Source: Ramazzottius varieornatus (lineage: Eukaryota > Tardigrada > Eutardigrada > Parachela > Ramazzottiidae). From it: a stretch of DNA of 64,000 nucleotides. The stretch's first letter is position 1. Each line of letters opens with the position of its first letter. Location: positions 7,716,772-7,780,771 of the forward strand of contig BDGG01000002.1 in the NCBI GenBank assembly GCA_001949185.1. Direction: 5' to 3'. Below the pieces are notes generated by a model that saw nothing but the letters and a program-made list of their open reading frames with translations, was not told the DNA's origin and searched no databases. A program made the position numbers and the translations under genes. Positions 12,701-24,682 of the stretch are shown here, piece after piece.

Positions 12701-13315
12701 ATTCCGGCCATGTCTTCGACACGGTCGACAAAGCCGGTGAAGGCAGCATAACCTTTGAGCAGTTCCTGGTGGCCATGTCTGTGATATCCCGCGGTACTTT
12801 CGAGGAGAAGATCACCTGGGTATTCAACCTATACGACATCAACGGCGACGGCTACATATCGCCGGAAGAGATGCTGGCCATAGTGACGTCCATCTACGAG
12901 ATGTTGGGCAGAAGGGCAGAACCTCCCATAGAAGAGGACACGGCTCAACAACACGCCGATCGCATATTTCACGTAAGCGATACCATCCATCCTCCATCTG
13001 CGTTCGCCTGTCTGACACTCTGACCTACTCGAGATGTGACATGTGAACTTGCTAGTTTCCACGGCCACACTGAAAATATTTACGATGTTCTTTTTTTCCG
13101 TAGAAAATGGACCTGAATCAGGACGGGCTCATATCGTTTGCAGAATTCCAAGAAGTCTGCAAAAATGTACGTAATTTTAAGCTGCCTTCACCATACCATA
13201 TTGTACTCTGGACGCTGAAGAAACAATGGCCGAAAACTTGACTCACCACATGGATTTGTAGGACCATGAAATTTGCAAGTCGATGGACATCTTTGGGACC
13301 GCCCTGGGCATCTGA
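9765..13315 (+). CDS. KChIP-like calcium sensor (neuronal calcium sensor superfamily), distal-start isoform
   Basis: Exons 9765-9793, 9938-10077, 12210-12401, 12689-12972, 13104-13166 and 13262-13315, all in phase. The variable N-terminus (MSSQSAQPRSR..., about 56 residues) is basic and Ser-rich. The common core starts DVEDWELRKLSRY and has a degenerate first EF-hand (NFTRKEIRAIYNGFKQDCP), a second with a weak loop (DKAGEGSITFEQ), and two canonical calcium loops (DINGDGYISPEE and DLNQDGLISFAE). It ends SMDIFGTALGI. KChIPs bind the N-terminus of Kv4 channels and set their surface expression and gating; the vertebrate paralogue DREAM also binds DNA. The order of degenerate and intact EF-hands fits KChIP better than recoverin or NCS-1, and there is no N-terminal myristoylation glycine in this isoform. 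A likely poly(A) signal (AATAAA) lies at 13490-13495. Confidence 0.85.
11228..11444 (+). CDS. Alternative first coding exon of the KChIP-like gene
   Basis: The exon opens MAGDFVGWGYGDDAAVVVEE, is rich in Ser, Thr and Arg, and ends GGE plus one base before a strong donor (GTAAGG). That donor leaves phase 1, exactly as the distal exon pair ending at 10077 does, so both splice to the common exon at 12210 and yield ...DVEDWELRK. This isoform would have about 72 unique N-terminal residues. Vertebrate KChIP genes use the same trick of alternative promoters with interchangeable N-termini. The open frame continues upstream of the ATG for 20 codons, but this Met is the best-placed start. Confidence 0.7.
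12431..12541. repeat. Palindromic repeat, near full-length copy
   Basis: One of the clearest full-length copies. The left end TCGGCGAATAATTTGAACCA and the right end TGGTTCAATTCATTCGCCCA are inverted repeats, with the hairpin core GCCAAGTGGCGCAC / GGGCGCCACTTGG inside. It lies in the KChIP intron between 12402 and 12688. Confidence 0.85.
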
Positions 13316-13489
13316 CGAGAACCCCTTGCAAACCTTCCAAGAGCTAGATAGCTTTCTCCTGACAAAGAAGATTCGTAATTTGGTGCTGGGAACCCGAAAC
13401 AAACTGTATAAAGATAGGTCTTCATTTTTTGCCGTTTTTCCTCCTGGTAATACTGCCGCTCAACGTTGAACAAGAGATTCTGAACTGAA

Positions 13490-13495
13490 AATAAA
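13490..13495 (+). terminator. Poly(A) signal of the KChIP-like gene
   Basis: AATAAA about 175 bases after the stop codon, just before the convergent photolyase 3' end. Confidence 0.6.
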
Positions 13496-13564
13496 TGCAC
13501 AGATACTGTATAGAAAATGAATGATCGATAAGAGGTGAAAACACAAGGAACTATAAAAGCATAA

Positions 13565-15819
13565 TCAGTACTTAACTTTCACCGCCACAGGTTTCGGGAA
13601 ATACTTGCTATATTTGCTGACGAAACCCGCCACATCAAACTTTCTCTTACATCCATTATAGTTCATATAGCGAATCTTTCCAAACACCTCTCGTTCTGCC
13701 CAGCCCTGGTCATGTGTTCCACAGATGGACCACATGCATCCCACATAGCCATTCGGGTCTCGTCCATCCAAGCTATACTTATCATTCAACTTTATGGAGA
13801 ACTCCAGCGCCTGTTGTGGGTTCTCCGTCCACTCAAGGATCTTCTTGGCCCAGTACATGCGCATGAAACCATGACATTTACCTTCTCTGTTCATCTGCAT
13901 CTGCGCGGCGTTCCACAAGTCATCGGCTGTTCGGCACTCTTCCAATTCTTTAAAGGTGTAGAGGATGGGTCGCTTGTCTTTCATGTGGGCGAGGAGAGTC
14001 TGCTTGGCCCATGGCTTGGCTCCGTCAATGTTGTCGTAGTTCGAGTTGTAAAAGCAGAAGTTGTCGGAAAGCTCTCGCCTGATCACTGCTTCTTCGAAGA
14101 ACGTGTCGAAACCTGCTCTCAACGATGGCTGGAAAGAACATGCCGTCAGTATTACACTCGGCAGCAACGGAAATCACCAAAACGTCAACCTGCATACACT
14201 CACACAACTGTTAGTACACTACTACAGTGTATGCAAGTGTGAGTCGTCACAGTAACAAAAAGGGGAATGTACTACCTTGTCCTTGGCAGCTTGTTCAGTT
14301 TCCAAAATAGCTCGAGCTACAGAAATCTGTCCGTAGTGGAACCAAGGGGACAACTGGCTCAATGCTGGCACGTTCGGGTCGTTTCTCTTTCCGTAGTTTG
14401 GAAGTCTTTTCGTGATGAAGCTGTGCAAGGTGACGAGGGAGTGCGATGTTCCTGCTTTAGCCCAGTCCACCGCGCCTATACTTCGATCGACTTCCAAGCT
14501 GGCTTCGCAAGCTACCCAGTCAATCTGAAACCCAGGAGGAAGCCGTCAGACAACCCCGTACAGCACACGTACTCAAACAGAATAAGACTGGAATTAGGGA
14601 TTAGCTGGTAAAATGCGCCGAAGGTTCATCCACCTGCGTACTTCCGGTCCGTAACAAGTATACGGAAAGATGGTCGTAGGTGAACGAGAGACCGGGCCAT
14701 ACGACTTCCCACATGGCAGCTTTGGAAATTTGGCGACAAACCTGTGGCATTTCTTCGATCATCGAGTAAGGGTGCTTCACGATGGCAGGAAACGGAGTCA
14801 GGTACCTATCTTTGACTTTATGGATCTTACTTCGCAGCGTTCTCGCACCGTACTCTTCCTTATCCGACGCCGTCCAACACGGCACAATGTTATGAGCGTC
14901 CACTTGATCCCAGGCCACGGTACCGTCCATTCGTTCTTTCGCTTCGTTCATCCACGACATGGGGCCTTTCAGCGGAGAAAAGTCGTTGACCAGCAAGCCA
15001 ACGTTCTTGTCTTTGAGGAACTGTGGCAAGACGTCTTTTGCGAAACCGATCAACATGTGGAATGGTATGTTCAACTGCGAACACTCCTTCTGAACCTCAA
15101 CCAGTCCTCCCAGAAGGAACTGGAAGTGCCGCAGAGGAGCGCCGAGGTATTTCGGGACGAGGCAGAAGCAGGCCAGAAGAGGTACGCGAGCTTGTAACGC
15201 CATCCTCTGAGCATGGATGAATGCCCAGTTATCTACAAAATCCGAACCAAATAATTCATCAAACATTCGTACATCCAGCATAAACGGAATTTCTATCAAA
15301 ACTAACCTTGTACTCTGGTATCTCGTGACATCCAATAAAGGACACATTGTCCAGGAGAGATCGGTTGAGGAGAAGTAGCAGGTATAATCGGCCGGACTCT
15401 TTCCATTCTGTAGGGGAACATCATCGGTGATCCCCAGTTCTTCCGCGACTGGTTGATCTTGTTGATAAACTTTTTCTGCTCCGAAGTGAGCGTCGGAGGT
15501 TCGTAGAGAGGGTTGGCGGATGGAAGAAAGATATCGCTGACGACACCGTCGATCGTCTGAGTCGTTTCCGGTTGATCAGCTGTGGACGAAACATCTGCGA
15601 TGGATTCGCTCGAAGAGGGCTCACCATCCTCCTTCTTGAACTTCTTCGACAGGGGAGGCATCGTCCTAGTGGCCGATTTCGAAGCCCTCCTGAAATCAGA
15701 TGCCAAAGTATAACGCTCTTACCAGAGCTTGACAGTTGACGCAGAACGCCGCCATTTACTCACCGAAGATGATCGGGTAGCAGTCTCCGTCTCAGCAGCA
15801 GCCCGGAGATCTTGTTCAT
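13565..15819 (-). CDS. Class II CPD (cyclobutane pyrimidine dimer) DNA photolyase
   Basis: Exons 15819-15764, 15689-15307, 15232-14742, 14524-14276 and 14128-13565 encode 580 residues; every junction keeps phase. Class II hallmarks are present: [46 protein letters not shown] and [16 protein letters not shown], plus [11 protein letters not shown] earlier. The enzyme binds FAD and repairs UV-induced pyrimidine dimers with blue light. I start at 15819 because that upstream exon reads in frame into the next across a GTGAGT..TTTCAG intron. It adds an arginine-rich leader ([20 protein letters not shown]) that looks like a mitochondrial presequence. An internal ATG at 15661 would start [14 protein letters not shown], with a possible nuclear signal. 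An ATG at 15706 lies across the acceptor and is probably intronic. Convergent with the KChIP gene. Confidence 0.93.
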
Positions 15820-18800
15820 CCGATGTACGGAGGTTCAGAAATTTTCCGTCCTAGCCGTTCCTGAAATTCCCTGATGAATCGACAAACGATGACAGAGTGT
15901 TTGGGAAGGAACAAAAACGGCGAGTTTTTATCAATGTTCTAGAAATTCCACTCGGAAAATTTGAGCCGGAAGTGAGGCTGCAAAAGGCCGTGCCGAAGCA
16001 GGTGATTTGATTGGTGAAAAGCAATTCTCCCCGCCTCTTCCAGCAGGCTCAAAGTAAAAGCTTGTACCACGTGGCAACATTACGTGCAGTGCGACCAATA
16101 AAGTCACGTTGGCTGTAATGTTCAAGATGAGAGGAACACGTTCCGCAGAATCCTTAGTATAGGACCTCACACTGACTTTAACAGCTTTTCTGTTTCGGCG
16201 TTCTTGCGCAATTCTGCCGTTGTGTTCTCTGCTGCTTGTAATCGTTTTTATTCTTTCTGTATAGCTCTGATTAATAATGGTTCAGCTTTCGCGGGTCCAG
16301 GTCGCGAGAACTGAAAGCCGTAACGTGGTTTACGATAGGACGCAGACGAACCAACCTGCAGTAGGAATTGTGGACTATCGATGAGGCACCACCAAGAAGT
16401 CGCTTTAGAGACCTAACGAACGAGAAGGAACACCAATTTGACGTGCGACGTTAACCTATCCCAAAACCCAGAACCTTCCAGTGGCCGGGTCAATATCTAG
16501 TCAGTTCAGAGTTTTGTCAAGAATCGCGATAACGTCACTGGAGTGTCAGGTCTTCTTTTGGTTCCCACACGGTGCTGACACATTGGCGAGCTTCCGACAG
16601 ATTTCTGTTAAAAGTCATGTAACTCTTATTACACTGCTCCTCCACAACGAAAAAGTGCCGGTTAATTTCTTTCATGACGCCATTTTTGCCTCGAAAGAGT
16701 AAGCAAGTCATAAATTTTCATGCAGACGAGCGGCGCCGTCAACGCATAAATTTGAACCTTTTGGTTCGCCGCTTCGCCGGTCATGTATCACTTGGATTGT
16801 TTGACAACACCTTATGGATTTTTTATGCCGAAGAGATGACATGCATGAACACGATACTCGATGGGTTTTCCATTCATCCACAGCACAAGAAATACTTTTG
16901 GCGCAAAGTACGCACAGGTACCATAAAGTGCTGTTGTGGAGCAGACCAAGGACTTGCGCCTCCTTGAAAATTACCGCTATTCTAGTGAAGCAGGTTTGGT
17001 TTTGCTTTGTGGACACGGGGCAGACGTGTGAAAAGGTGGAAAAAGTGGACCATCCTTCCATATCCTTCCGATAAATCAAGCCCAGCTGTATTGACATTGC
17101 AAGCTAGGTGTTGAACAGGAGAAAGGAAAAAGAAAGTACAAAGATTTCGCCGTACAAAAGAAAGGCTTACACCTGATCCGCGCTCTTTCTTCTCCTCCGC
17201 ATTCCGACCATATTTCTTCCCGTTCGTAAGTGCGTCTTCGCTGGCTTGAACAAGACTACATTTAGCGCGACTCCTGTCACCTGTAAAATGAAAGTTGAAA
17301 GTTAAAACATCAGTGAACTCTGCTTTGAAGAGCAATATTCGACAGCAATATTCGTTTAAAAAATTAATTTCAACACAGTCTCAGAGAAAGCCGGGATTAC
17401 GGTGCACGTGGTTGATAGAACTCTGTGACGGAATATCCTACAATGTTGTCGGCCCCTTATCGAAAGTGTGATACAAGCCTTCGGCCATCTTCTCGGAGTG
17501 ACCAGTTTGGGCTTTCATTATCCCAGAACAATATCGGCTGGCAGATATTTCGTCAACGCCCTTATCGGCTTTTATGGGGTTAACCCGGGTTTCATGTTGC
17601 CAGTCGGTCTGAGAAGAGAGAGGAGGGTCCTGATAAGAAGTGAAAGCTGAATAGGAGACGGCTTAAATATTTCCTACACATATACTGAATGTGTGCTTTG
17701 CTGGGTGGACTTTGTCCGCTCGAATCGATCGTGTGAGAAAGGCTCGGGAGAATGGCTTTGATTTTACACGTCCGTTAAGACGTCTATTGTTCCATGCGTA
17801 GTAAAAGAGCGAGCGAGAAGCGTTATGTAGAAATTTCTGTGGTGATCAATGGAAAGAAGGGCTAGAGGCTGTTTGAAAGATGAAGCAGGTTCTGAAGAGC
17901 CTCTCTAGATGAGAGCAAGAGTGACCAGAGGCCAGTCAGGCACATTTAACGACCAAACTCTCTAGGAAGGGGTAGGAAAGGCTAGAGAAGAAGCAGAGAA
18001 AGTTGATTACCAAGTTTGAAGAGGCTTCGCAAGTGCTCGGAGGCAAGAAAGACCTTCCATCCATCTCCGCCCACGACTTTGCTTCGTTCACTGGCGCACT
18101 GTGGTTAGCGCGTACTGCACAATCGCCAGCAAGTCTGCAGCAACTCCTCCGCGCTTTCTGTTTGGTTTTGGCCTACAATGTAATCGTCGTTCTGTACTCT
18201 ACCACCAGTGTGTAATATCGCGTGACTCAGATTTGGCTCACAGATACACCGCAGAAGGCTCCATAATCATAACTGGTTATTTGGAAAGACCGAACAACTG
18301 CCATCACGTCGTTCTGGTTTTGCTGTTCTGGCCTCGTCGTGGTTGACTCCTATCGGCATCGTAAGCGTCAATAGTCGTGTTCTTGTCAAGCGATAAAAAT
18401 TCCTTGGACCTACAACAAGCTCCTAATCAGTGAGTATCAACACTGAAATATTCCATTCTGAGGAACCGTACCTGCTATTTCTGCCGGAATTCGCGAGCAC
18501 CTGCAAATCTGCCGTCTTCTTGAAATCAATCAAATCAACTGAATCCTGATCGATTGAAGCTGTATCTACTTGTTCAAATACGGTTGATTGATATGAGACC
18601 TTGAATTTGAGAAGACTTTGCCTTGATTGCTGCAGTGGTCCAAGTCTGCAATAGTGTTGTGATGACTTGATTGTTGCATCCGGCTTGATTGGTTCAGCAA
18701 CAGCTGGGATTTGTTTTGGATTTTTGGAATATTGGAGCTGTGCCAAGTCATGCCTTATTCCTCCGCAAGTTCGCTGTCGCTGGACCGGCATCTTTTCGGC

Positions 18801-19000
18801 TGACCTACGATGGAAGCGAAATTAGTGGTACGAGAGAGCCCGGAAACTTCAGGCTTTGTCAAAGTGTACAGTTTGGTAACTTGATCTACTGGCGATTAAC
18901 CAGCAATGGACTGACCGTGATGGCTGCTTCTCTTACAGGCAAAGGTAAAGTGCTGGACGAGGGAAAGGAAGAAAGCGGAGGATCAAATGACATAGCCAGG
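15820..19000. other. Divergent intergenic region between photolyase and LRR/Ig receptor
   Basis: About 3.2 kb between two genes transcribed away from each other, so it should hold both promoters. A minus-strand open stretch at 16982-17330 could be two spliced exons (acceptor TTTTACAG near 17281 and TAG acceptor near 17105, phase 1), but I find no start codon or family match. An acceptor (TCTTACAG, 18933-18940) shortly before the receptor ATG suggests a 5' untranslated intron. A tiny ORF (ATG ACA TAG, about 18986) precedes that start. Confidence 0.4.
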
Positions 19001-22000
19001 ATGATATTAAGGAGTCATCGGCCACCCGACCGGGTGGTCTCCTGGTCCATCCAGATCCTGGCTAGATTCCTCCTCATCTTTTGGATATCGGGACTGCCGT
19101 GGGCTAGAGCGACACCATTGGATTTCGATAGAAGAGGCTGTCCTGAAGGCTGCACCTGCCTCGACAAATCCATAACCTGCAGAAAACGGAACTTCACTGA
19201 AATTCCCGTTGACATTTTGCCCTGGTGGACAGAAGCATTGTAAGTGTACAAAATTGTAGATTCAGATACTGAAAACTCTTTGCAAGATATTGTAAAAGCA
19301 ACAGGTAAAATGTCCGGATTCAATCTCGAGACTAACTGAGGATTGTTTCATGGAAAATCGTGCCTCGTGGGCCAAGTTAGTGGATAGAGGGGGTGAAGCC
19401 TTGATTGCTAATTGATAGTTGCCTCAGTGTCTGTTGTCCGGCTTGTTTTTGTCAAAGTCGAACCACTCTGGTCGAACCGTCATCATGAAAAAATTTGATG
19501 CCTCGTAGATTGTGACGATAAGATTTTTTCAAATGGCTAATAGTTGTGGTATTATCATCAAGCTAATGCTCTAAAAATTGGAAGAACGAAAACATGAATG
19601 GATTTGAGATAAGATGCGATTAGGATTGCGCAGGCCTCAAGGCGACCCTGGATCCAAATGGCGGGCTTTGTTAGTGCACAAGGGGCCTAAGTTGATTGAT
19701 TGAACTGTGGGTGGGTAGTGCGCCACCTTTTCAGGGAAGTGCAGTCCTGATAAACGGAGCAGGAAGTCGTTACTCGCGCCATCACTTCCGCGCGAGTTTT
19801 GAAGAAGTCACCTTATGAATAATGAAAAAAGCAGCTTGATTAATTTCAAAACGTCTCATCTTGTCAAATCCAAGTTGGCGTGAAATTTCTTTTTGCTTCT
19901 GATTAGCGCGGCTGTCGGAGCGACACCGAACGTGCTCGAAACGCCATTTCTGGCCATGCAAGCATGTTTGCTCACCGCTAATCTGATCCGATTCTTCTCT
20001 AGGCTTTCACCACCACCATGCTTCTTGACAAGACCAAAAAGAGCTTGCAGATTCAGGGTCGCACCTGTGGACATTGTGTTGTGCCGCTTTTAGCAACGAT
20101 CGTTTTTGTTCGAGGTTTTATAAGAAAAGAAGACGAAAGGCACCGCTAAGAGCAAGCAAACTCTTTCCCTTCCTTTGAGTTTGAGCTGGTATTGTCATTA
20201 GGAGACGAAATGTTCCTCTTGCTCTGATAGGCAATCTTAATCTGCAGATAGATGCTTAATCGAAAGACAATAAAAGCGAAAGAAGGAAGCATAGGGATGC
20301 AAATGGACATTTGGCCACCCGCTTTTTCTCACGCCTCTTCTTCGATCCCAGTCAACTTTCGCACATGTTCCTCGTTATGAATTGTCTGTTGATGATACAA
20401 GTGCATAAACAGGAAACGTCCATCAATCTTCCTTTTTGTCCCTTGCAGGTATTTACCGAGAAACTTTATCGCCAACCTATCCAATGATAACTTAGCAAAA
20501 CTACCGGCGAACCTTACCATCCTGGATCTTTCCTACAATGGCCTGAACATCTCCGAAGGGATAAATTGGCCACCTCTGCTGCAAGAGCTGATTCTTCACC
20601 ACAACAAGATCGAAAAGATCACCAGCAAGATGTTCCTCGGCTTGCCGCACCTGAAAGAACTGTAGGCTAATTTTCACGAAAAAAGTCTAAAACTAATCGA
20701 CAGACTCGGCAGACAAACAGTCACAAGCTCGACGAAATGGTTTTCCAAGTGACGCGCTTTTGCAATGGAACAACACTAAAACAAGCGCCGCTTGGAAAAG
20801 CAATCTTGTCGGGTTTTCCAAGTGGCGCACTGTTTGGCCAATACCCCTTAGAACTTGTGCCACTTGGAAAAAGCTCTGGTTGAGGTTTACAAGTGGCGCA
20901 TTTTTCTACACAATACCACTGACTATGTGCGCCACTTGCGGAAGCATTCCCGTCACATTTGTTTGCCGAGGTCCGGGCAAATAATTTGGAACGTGAACAA
21001 TGAAAAAGACCCTGGGAAAGTGACAGTTTCGATAACGTTTGGAATATTGACAGTTGTTGATACGTTACTTTTACGGATGTTTGCTAACTTTGCTTCTTCC
21101 ACCAGGGATCTGAGCCATAACCTTATTGACGATGTCAAGGGTATGGCTTTCCACAAGTTGGGCCAGATGACCAAGCTGAAACTGAACCACAATCGGCTTC
21201 ACAGCCTCCGCGACGGTATCCTAGTGGGCGTGGGGACCAACTTGAGGGAACTCCGTCTCGACAACAACTACCTCTACGAAATACGGAAAGGCTACCTGTT
21301 CCACACTCATGGTCTGCTCAAAGCCAACTTCAGTAACAACCAAATCCGAACGATCGAAGATGGCGTCTGGGGAAATGAAGGAGTGTCCAGGATCAGACAT
21401 ATGTAAGTTTGCCTTCGATTTCGGCAAACAGGAGAGTTAGTCAACGACGTATGTGTTTCAGAGACCTGTCGAAGAACAAGCTGACCCACATCAAGTCCAA
21501 GACCTTCCAATCAGACAAGGGTACGATCGAAAGGATCTACATCAACCGTAACACCATTAACAAGATTGACGACGGCGCCTTCAGGCATCTGCCGAAGCTG
21601 AAAATCCTGTAAGTCCAAATTCGCGCAGCCTGTGACGCCGATGGTTGACTTAAGGGAACGTTGTTCTTACCGTGACATTTTACAGGGACGTCTCGCACAA
21701 TGTTATTGGCGACGCCTTCGACTCGCCGGCGGAAGCGCCATTCTCCGGGCTAATGGCTCTTCACACATTACGCCTGGTCAACGTCGATGCCACTATCGTA
21801 AGAAGTTGAACGTCCTTCGTTCGTTTTCGCAATCTTATAACAATCTTAAAAAAATAGTCCATAAGCGAGATGTGGGTCAGATCGCCATTTCAAGTGGCGC
21901 ACGTTTCCATTGTTATCGGCCGGACGAGTGCGCCACTTGGGAAAACAAGCCGGTAAAAATCATCTGCCGACGTCGCATTTTTGTTTACGATACTGTACTT

Positions 22001-24682
22001 ACTGATTTCTGGTGGTTGAATAAAAGGTGTTCACCGTCTTGAGCAGTCAGTCGCGCTGAACTAAATTGTCTCTTCCTTACAGATTTCCAACCGCTCTTTC
22101 GTCCAGCTGCCAAAGCTGCAGACGCTGAATCTTTTCCAGAACGAAATTCGGATAATCGAGCCTTCCACCTTCGACCTCATAGGGTCCGCACTACTCGAAG
22201 ACATCTTCATACAGTCGGAGTCCTTCGTCTGTGACTGCCAGATGAGGAAGCTCCATAAGGACTTACCCAAACGATCGTATTTCGATTCCACCAACCTGCA
22301 GTGTGCTTTTCCTGAAGAGATCCGCGGGGTGAGCTTCAGGGAGCTCAATGCAGCCCAGCTGAAGTGCTTTCCCACCACGAAACTCGCCATCGCCCAAGAC
22401 CCACAACCCGTTACGGCCGTCACCGGCTTCAATACAACCTTCTCCTGCATTATCAGCTTCTCGCCCGAGACTGTAACCTTCATTCGATGGCTAAAGAACG
22501 GCAACCTCATCACCCAGGTCGAGTCCAGCACGTCCGCCGCTGTCGACGGTAAATCCACGTCTACCCTATACCTCACCCAGGTCAACCCGCGCGACGCAGG
22601 CGATTACGCTTGTATGGCGCACAGCATCTTCAAGAAGGTCTATTCTCATCCAGCCAGGCTTACAGTCGAAGAGCCTCCGAGATTCAAGAAAATACCCGAC
22701 AGTCACGTCACGGTAAGACAAGGAGAGAAAGCTCGATTGGGAGAGTGTTGGGCCATCGGCTTCCCCAACCCGGAAGTGAGCTGGTCGAAAGATGGCGGAA
22801 CAACTTTCTTGGCCGCTGCTGATCTGAGGGTCAACTTCCAGATCGGTATGTACTGGTTAGAGATTGCCAGGGTAAAGTTCGAAGACGCGGGAGTGTATTC
22901 TTGCCATGCGAGGAACTCGGCAGGCGAAGCGGTGGCGAACGTAACGCTGACTGTCCAAAACTACACCGAGACTCAGACCATGTCAAAGAGAAGTCACACA
23001 ATCAAGCCAAAAGAGACTGGCGAAACTGTGACGTTAGAGTGTCCCAACCAGGCCAACTGGACGAGGGTCCTGTGGTACCAGAACGATAGCATGTTGGAAG
23101 AGTCGGAGACTGCACGAAGAGTCGTTTTGGCCGACGGGTTACATATCAAGAACTTGACGGAACAGGACAGCGGCTTCTACGTGTGTGAGGAAGCCTTGAC
23201 AGGGGAGAGGGGTCCGTCGTTCACGCTGCAGGTATCGAGGAAGCCCGCTGGGCCTGGTGGCGGTAGCGGTGGTAAGAAGTCAGATTGGTACCCATGGGGA
23301 ATGGACAGCACCACGTTCTATGTCGGTGTGGCGGTACTGGCGACTCTCTTCCTCGGGTTGAGTGTCACTCTGATTGCCGTGGGTGTCCTGTACTGTGGAA
23401 GGAAAAGAAGTGATTCCGGTGGATCGTCTACTCGATCAGGTTAGTAAATGCTGATTGATTAGAGAATGTTATAATATGCAAAAGGAGTAGCTTTGATGGG
23501 AATCGAACTCGTGCCTGCTGGCTGAAACGCGTGATAATCTTGTGCCTACCAGGTACACTACCTAGAAAATTCTGTGTCATCGAACTTCGCGATGAGATTT
23601 GATACTGGTACTTTGTAAGAGAACAGTAGTTCGATTCTCCAAATTACTCTTTTTTTGAAACTTGAAACTAGCTACAGTACGTTTATTTCGGAAAATTCTT
23701 CTTTTCCGACTGACAGTATGGTCATCGAAGCGAGACCGTGTGGTAAGCTGAGCAGAAGCACAGATCTGGATGGTGGTAGGAGCAAAGTGAGATTAGAGCA
23801 GTGGAAGGAAGCGCGGAGGGAAGACAGATAAATACTAGGTAAAGTGGCGGAAGGAAAGGTGTGAGAGGCGGCCACCAATATCCGATCGCTGCTTCTGTTC
23901 GCAGTTTGCTTCGATTTGGCATAGCGCAGACAAGCCTTACCTGTGCTACTGTGCTCCTTGTTTTCAAGTAGAGAGACAATTGAACATGGCTTAACAAGCA
24001 TTTTCTCCTTTCTTTGCAGAGGAAACAGCCTTGCCCGATGAATGTAATCCTATTAACGGTTTGCACCCATCAGTGGACAGCAATCTCAATTCACCGATGA
24101 CCGAATACACTGAATACACTCCCGTGGCGAGTGAATATTCTGTCGGGGATGGCAGATTTCTGATAGCCAATAACGGTAAGCGCCCAACGACTCTTCCGGC
24201 TTGTTTGTTTTGATCTTTTCGCCACACATCTCATTTGATAATAGGTTTTTGATACCACTTAAAAATTTCACGAATGCTCTGCTGACGGTTTTTGATAACT
24301 GAATATTCTCGAATTGAGTGCATGTTTTCAAATATTGTTTAAGGTCGGCATACGAAACGAGTAAGAGTCTTTTTTCAAGCGGCGCACGTTTTGATTGCCG
24401 TTGACTGCAAGCGTGCGCCACTTGGGATGACGATTGTGTGTTCCGTTCCATGTCAGACTTTTCTCTTCTGTATGCTTTTATCATGGATTTTCTTGTTTTG
24501 CAGGTGGGACTTTTGGCGCTCTCGGATCTCAAGCTCGTTGCAAGAGCTATGGTGAATCTTTAGCTGAATCTCAGTCTTTCGGAAATTACTTGACGCTCAA
24601 GCCGGCGCCAAATATTCAAAGCTCCTATTCACCCGTGCCGCAGCGCTCCTACTTGACCATGCCGCGAGTGACCAGAATTTAA
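19001..24682 (+). CDS. LRIG-like receptor: leucine-rich repeats, three Ig domains, one membrane segment
   Basis: Eight exons: 19001-19239, 20449-20661, 21106-21402, 21462-21608, 21686-21797, 22083-23439, 24020-24175 and 24504-24682, in total 899 residues. Order: hydrophobic signal segment (FLLIFWISGLPWARA), LRR N-cap (GCPEGCTCLDKSITC), about 12 leucine-rich repeats (LDLSHNLIDDVKG and similar), LRR C-cap (FVCDCQMRKL to LQCAF), three Ig domains with their Cys pairs and D-x-G-x-Y-x-C motifs (DAGDYACMAHS, DAGVYSCHARN, DSGFYVCEEA), a membrane span near FYVGVAVLATLFLGLSV, and a cytoplasmic tail of about 130 residues. Three Ig domains after the LRRs is the LRIG/lambik/SMA-10 plan. LRIG proteins tune receptor signalling (EGFR, BMP). 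Usual LRIG has about 15 LRRs, so this copy is slightly short. Introns carry four palindromic-repeat modules. Confidence 0.9.
20704..20972. repeat. Compound palindromic repeat with three hairpin modules
   Basis: Three hairpin cores follow each other (20741-20799, 20813-20876 and 20887-20942) inside one outer inverted pair, ACTCGGCAGACAAACAG on the left and TTTGTTTGCCGAGG on the right. It lies in an intron of the LRR/Ig receptor. Confidence 0.8.
21871..21972. repeat. Palindromic repeat
   Basis: Core CAAGTGGCGCACG / GTGCGCCACTTGGG with the right outer end ATCATCTGCCGACG. In an intron of the LRR/Ig receptor. Confidence 0.85.
23485..23572 (-). repeat. tRNA-like or SINE-like fragment
   Basis: The minus strand carries GAGTTCGATTCCC, which matches a pol III B box, about 60 bases after a weak A-box-like stretch (CCTGGTAGGC). 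The arms do not pair as a real tRNA T-stem, so I read it as a decayed tRNA or tRNA-derived SINE in an intron, not a functional tRNA. Confidence 0.3.
24343..24444. repeat. Palindromic repeat
   Basis: Core CAAGCGGCGCACG / GCGTGCGCCACTTGGG with the left outer end GGTCGGCATACGAAAC. In the last intron of the LRR/Ig receptor. Confidence 0.85.

Noticed and set aside
15659-15706. ATG at 15706 as the photolyase start
   Set aside because: A TTTCAG acceptor lies between it and the next codons, and an upstream exon joins in phase at 15689, so this ATG is probably intronic.
23485-23572. Functional tRNA gene
   Set aside because: A B-box-like sequence is present, but T-stem and acceptor stem do not pair.
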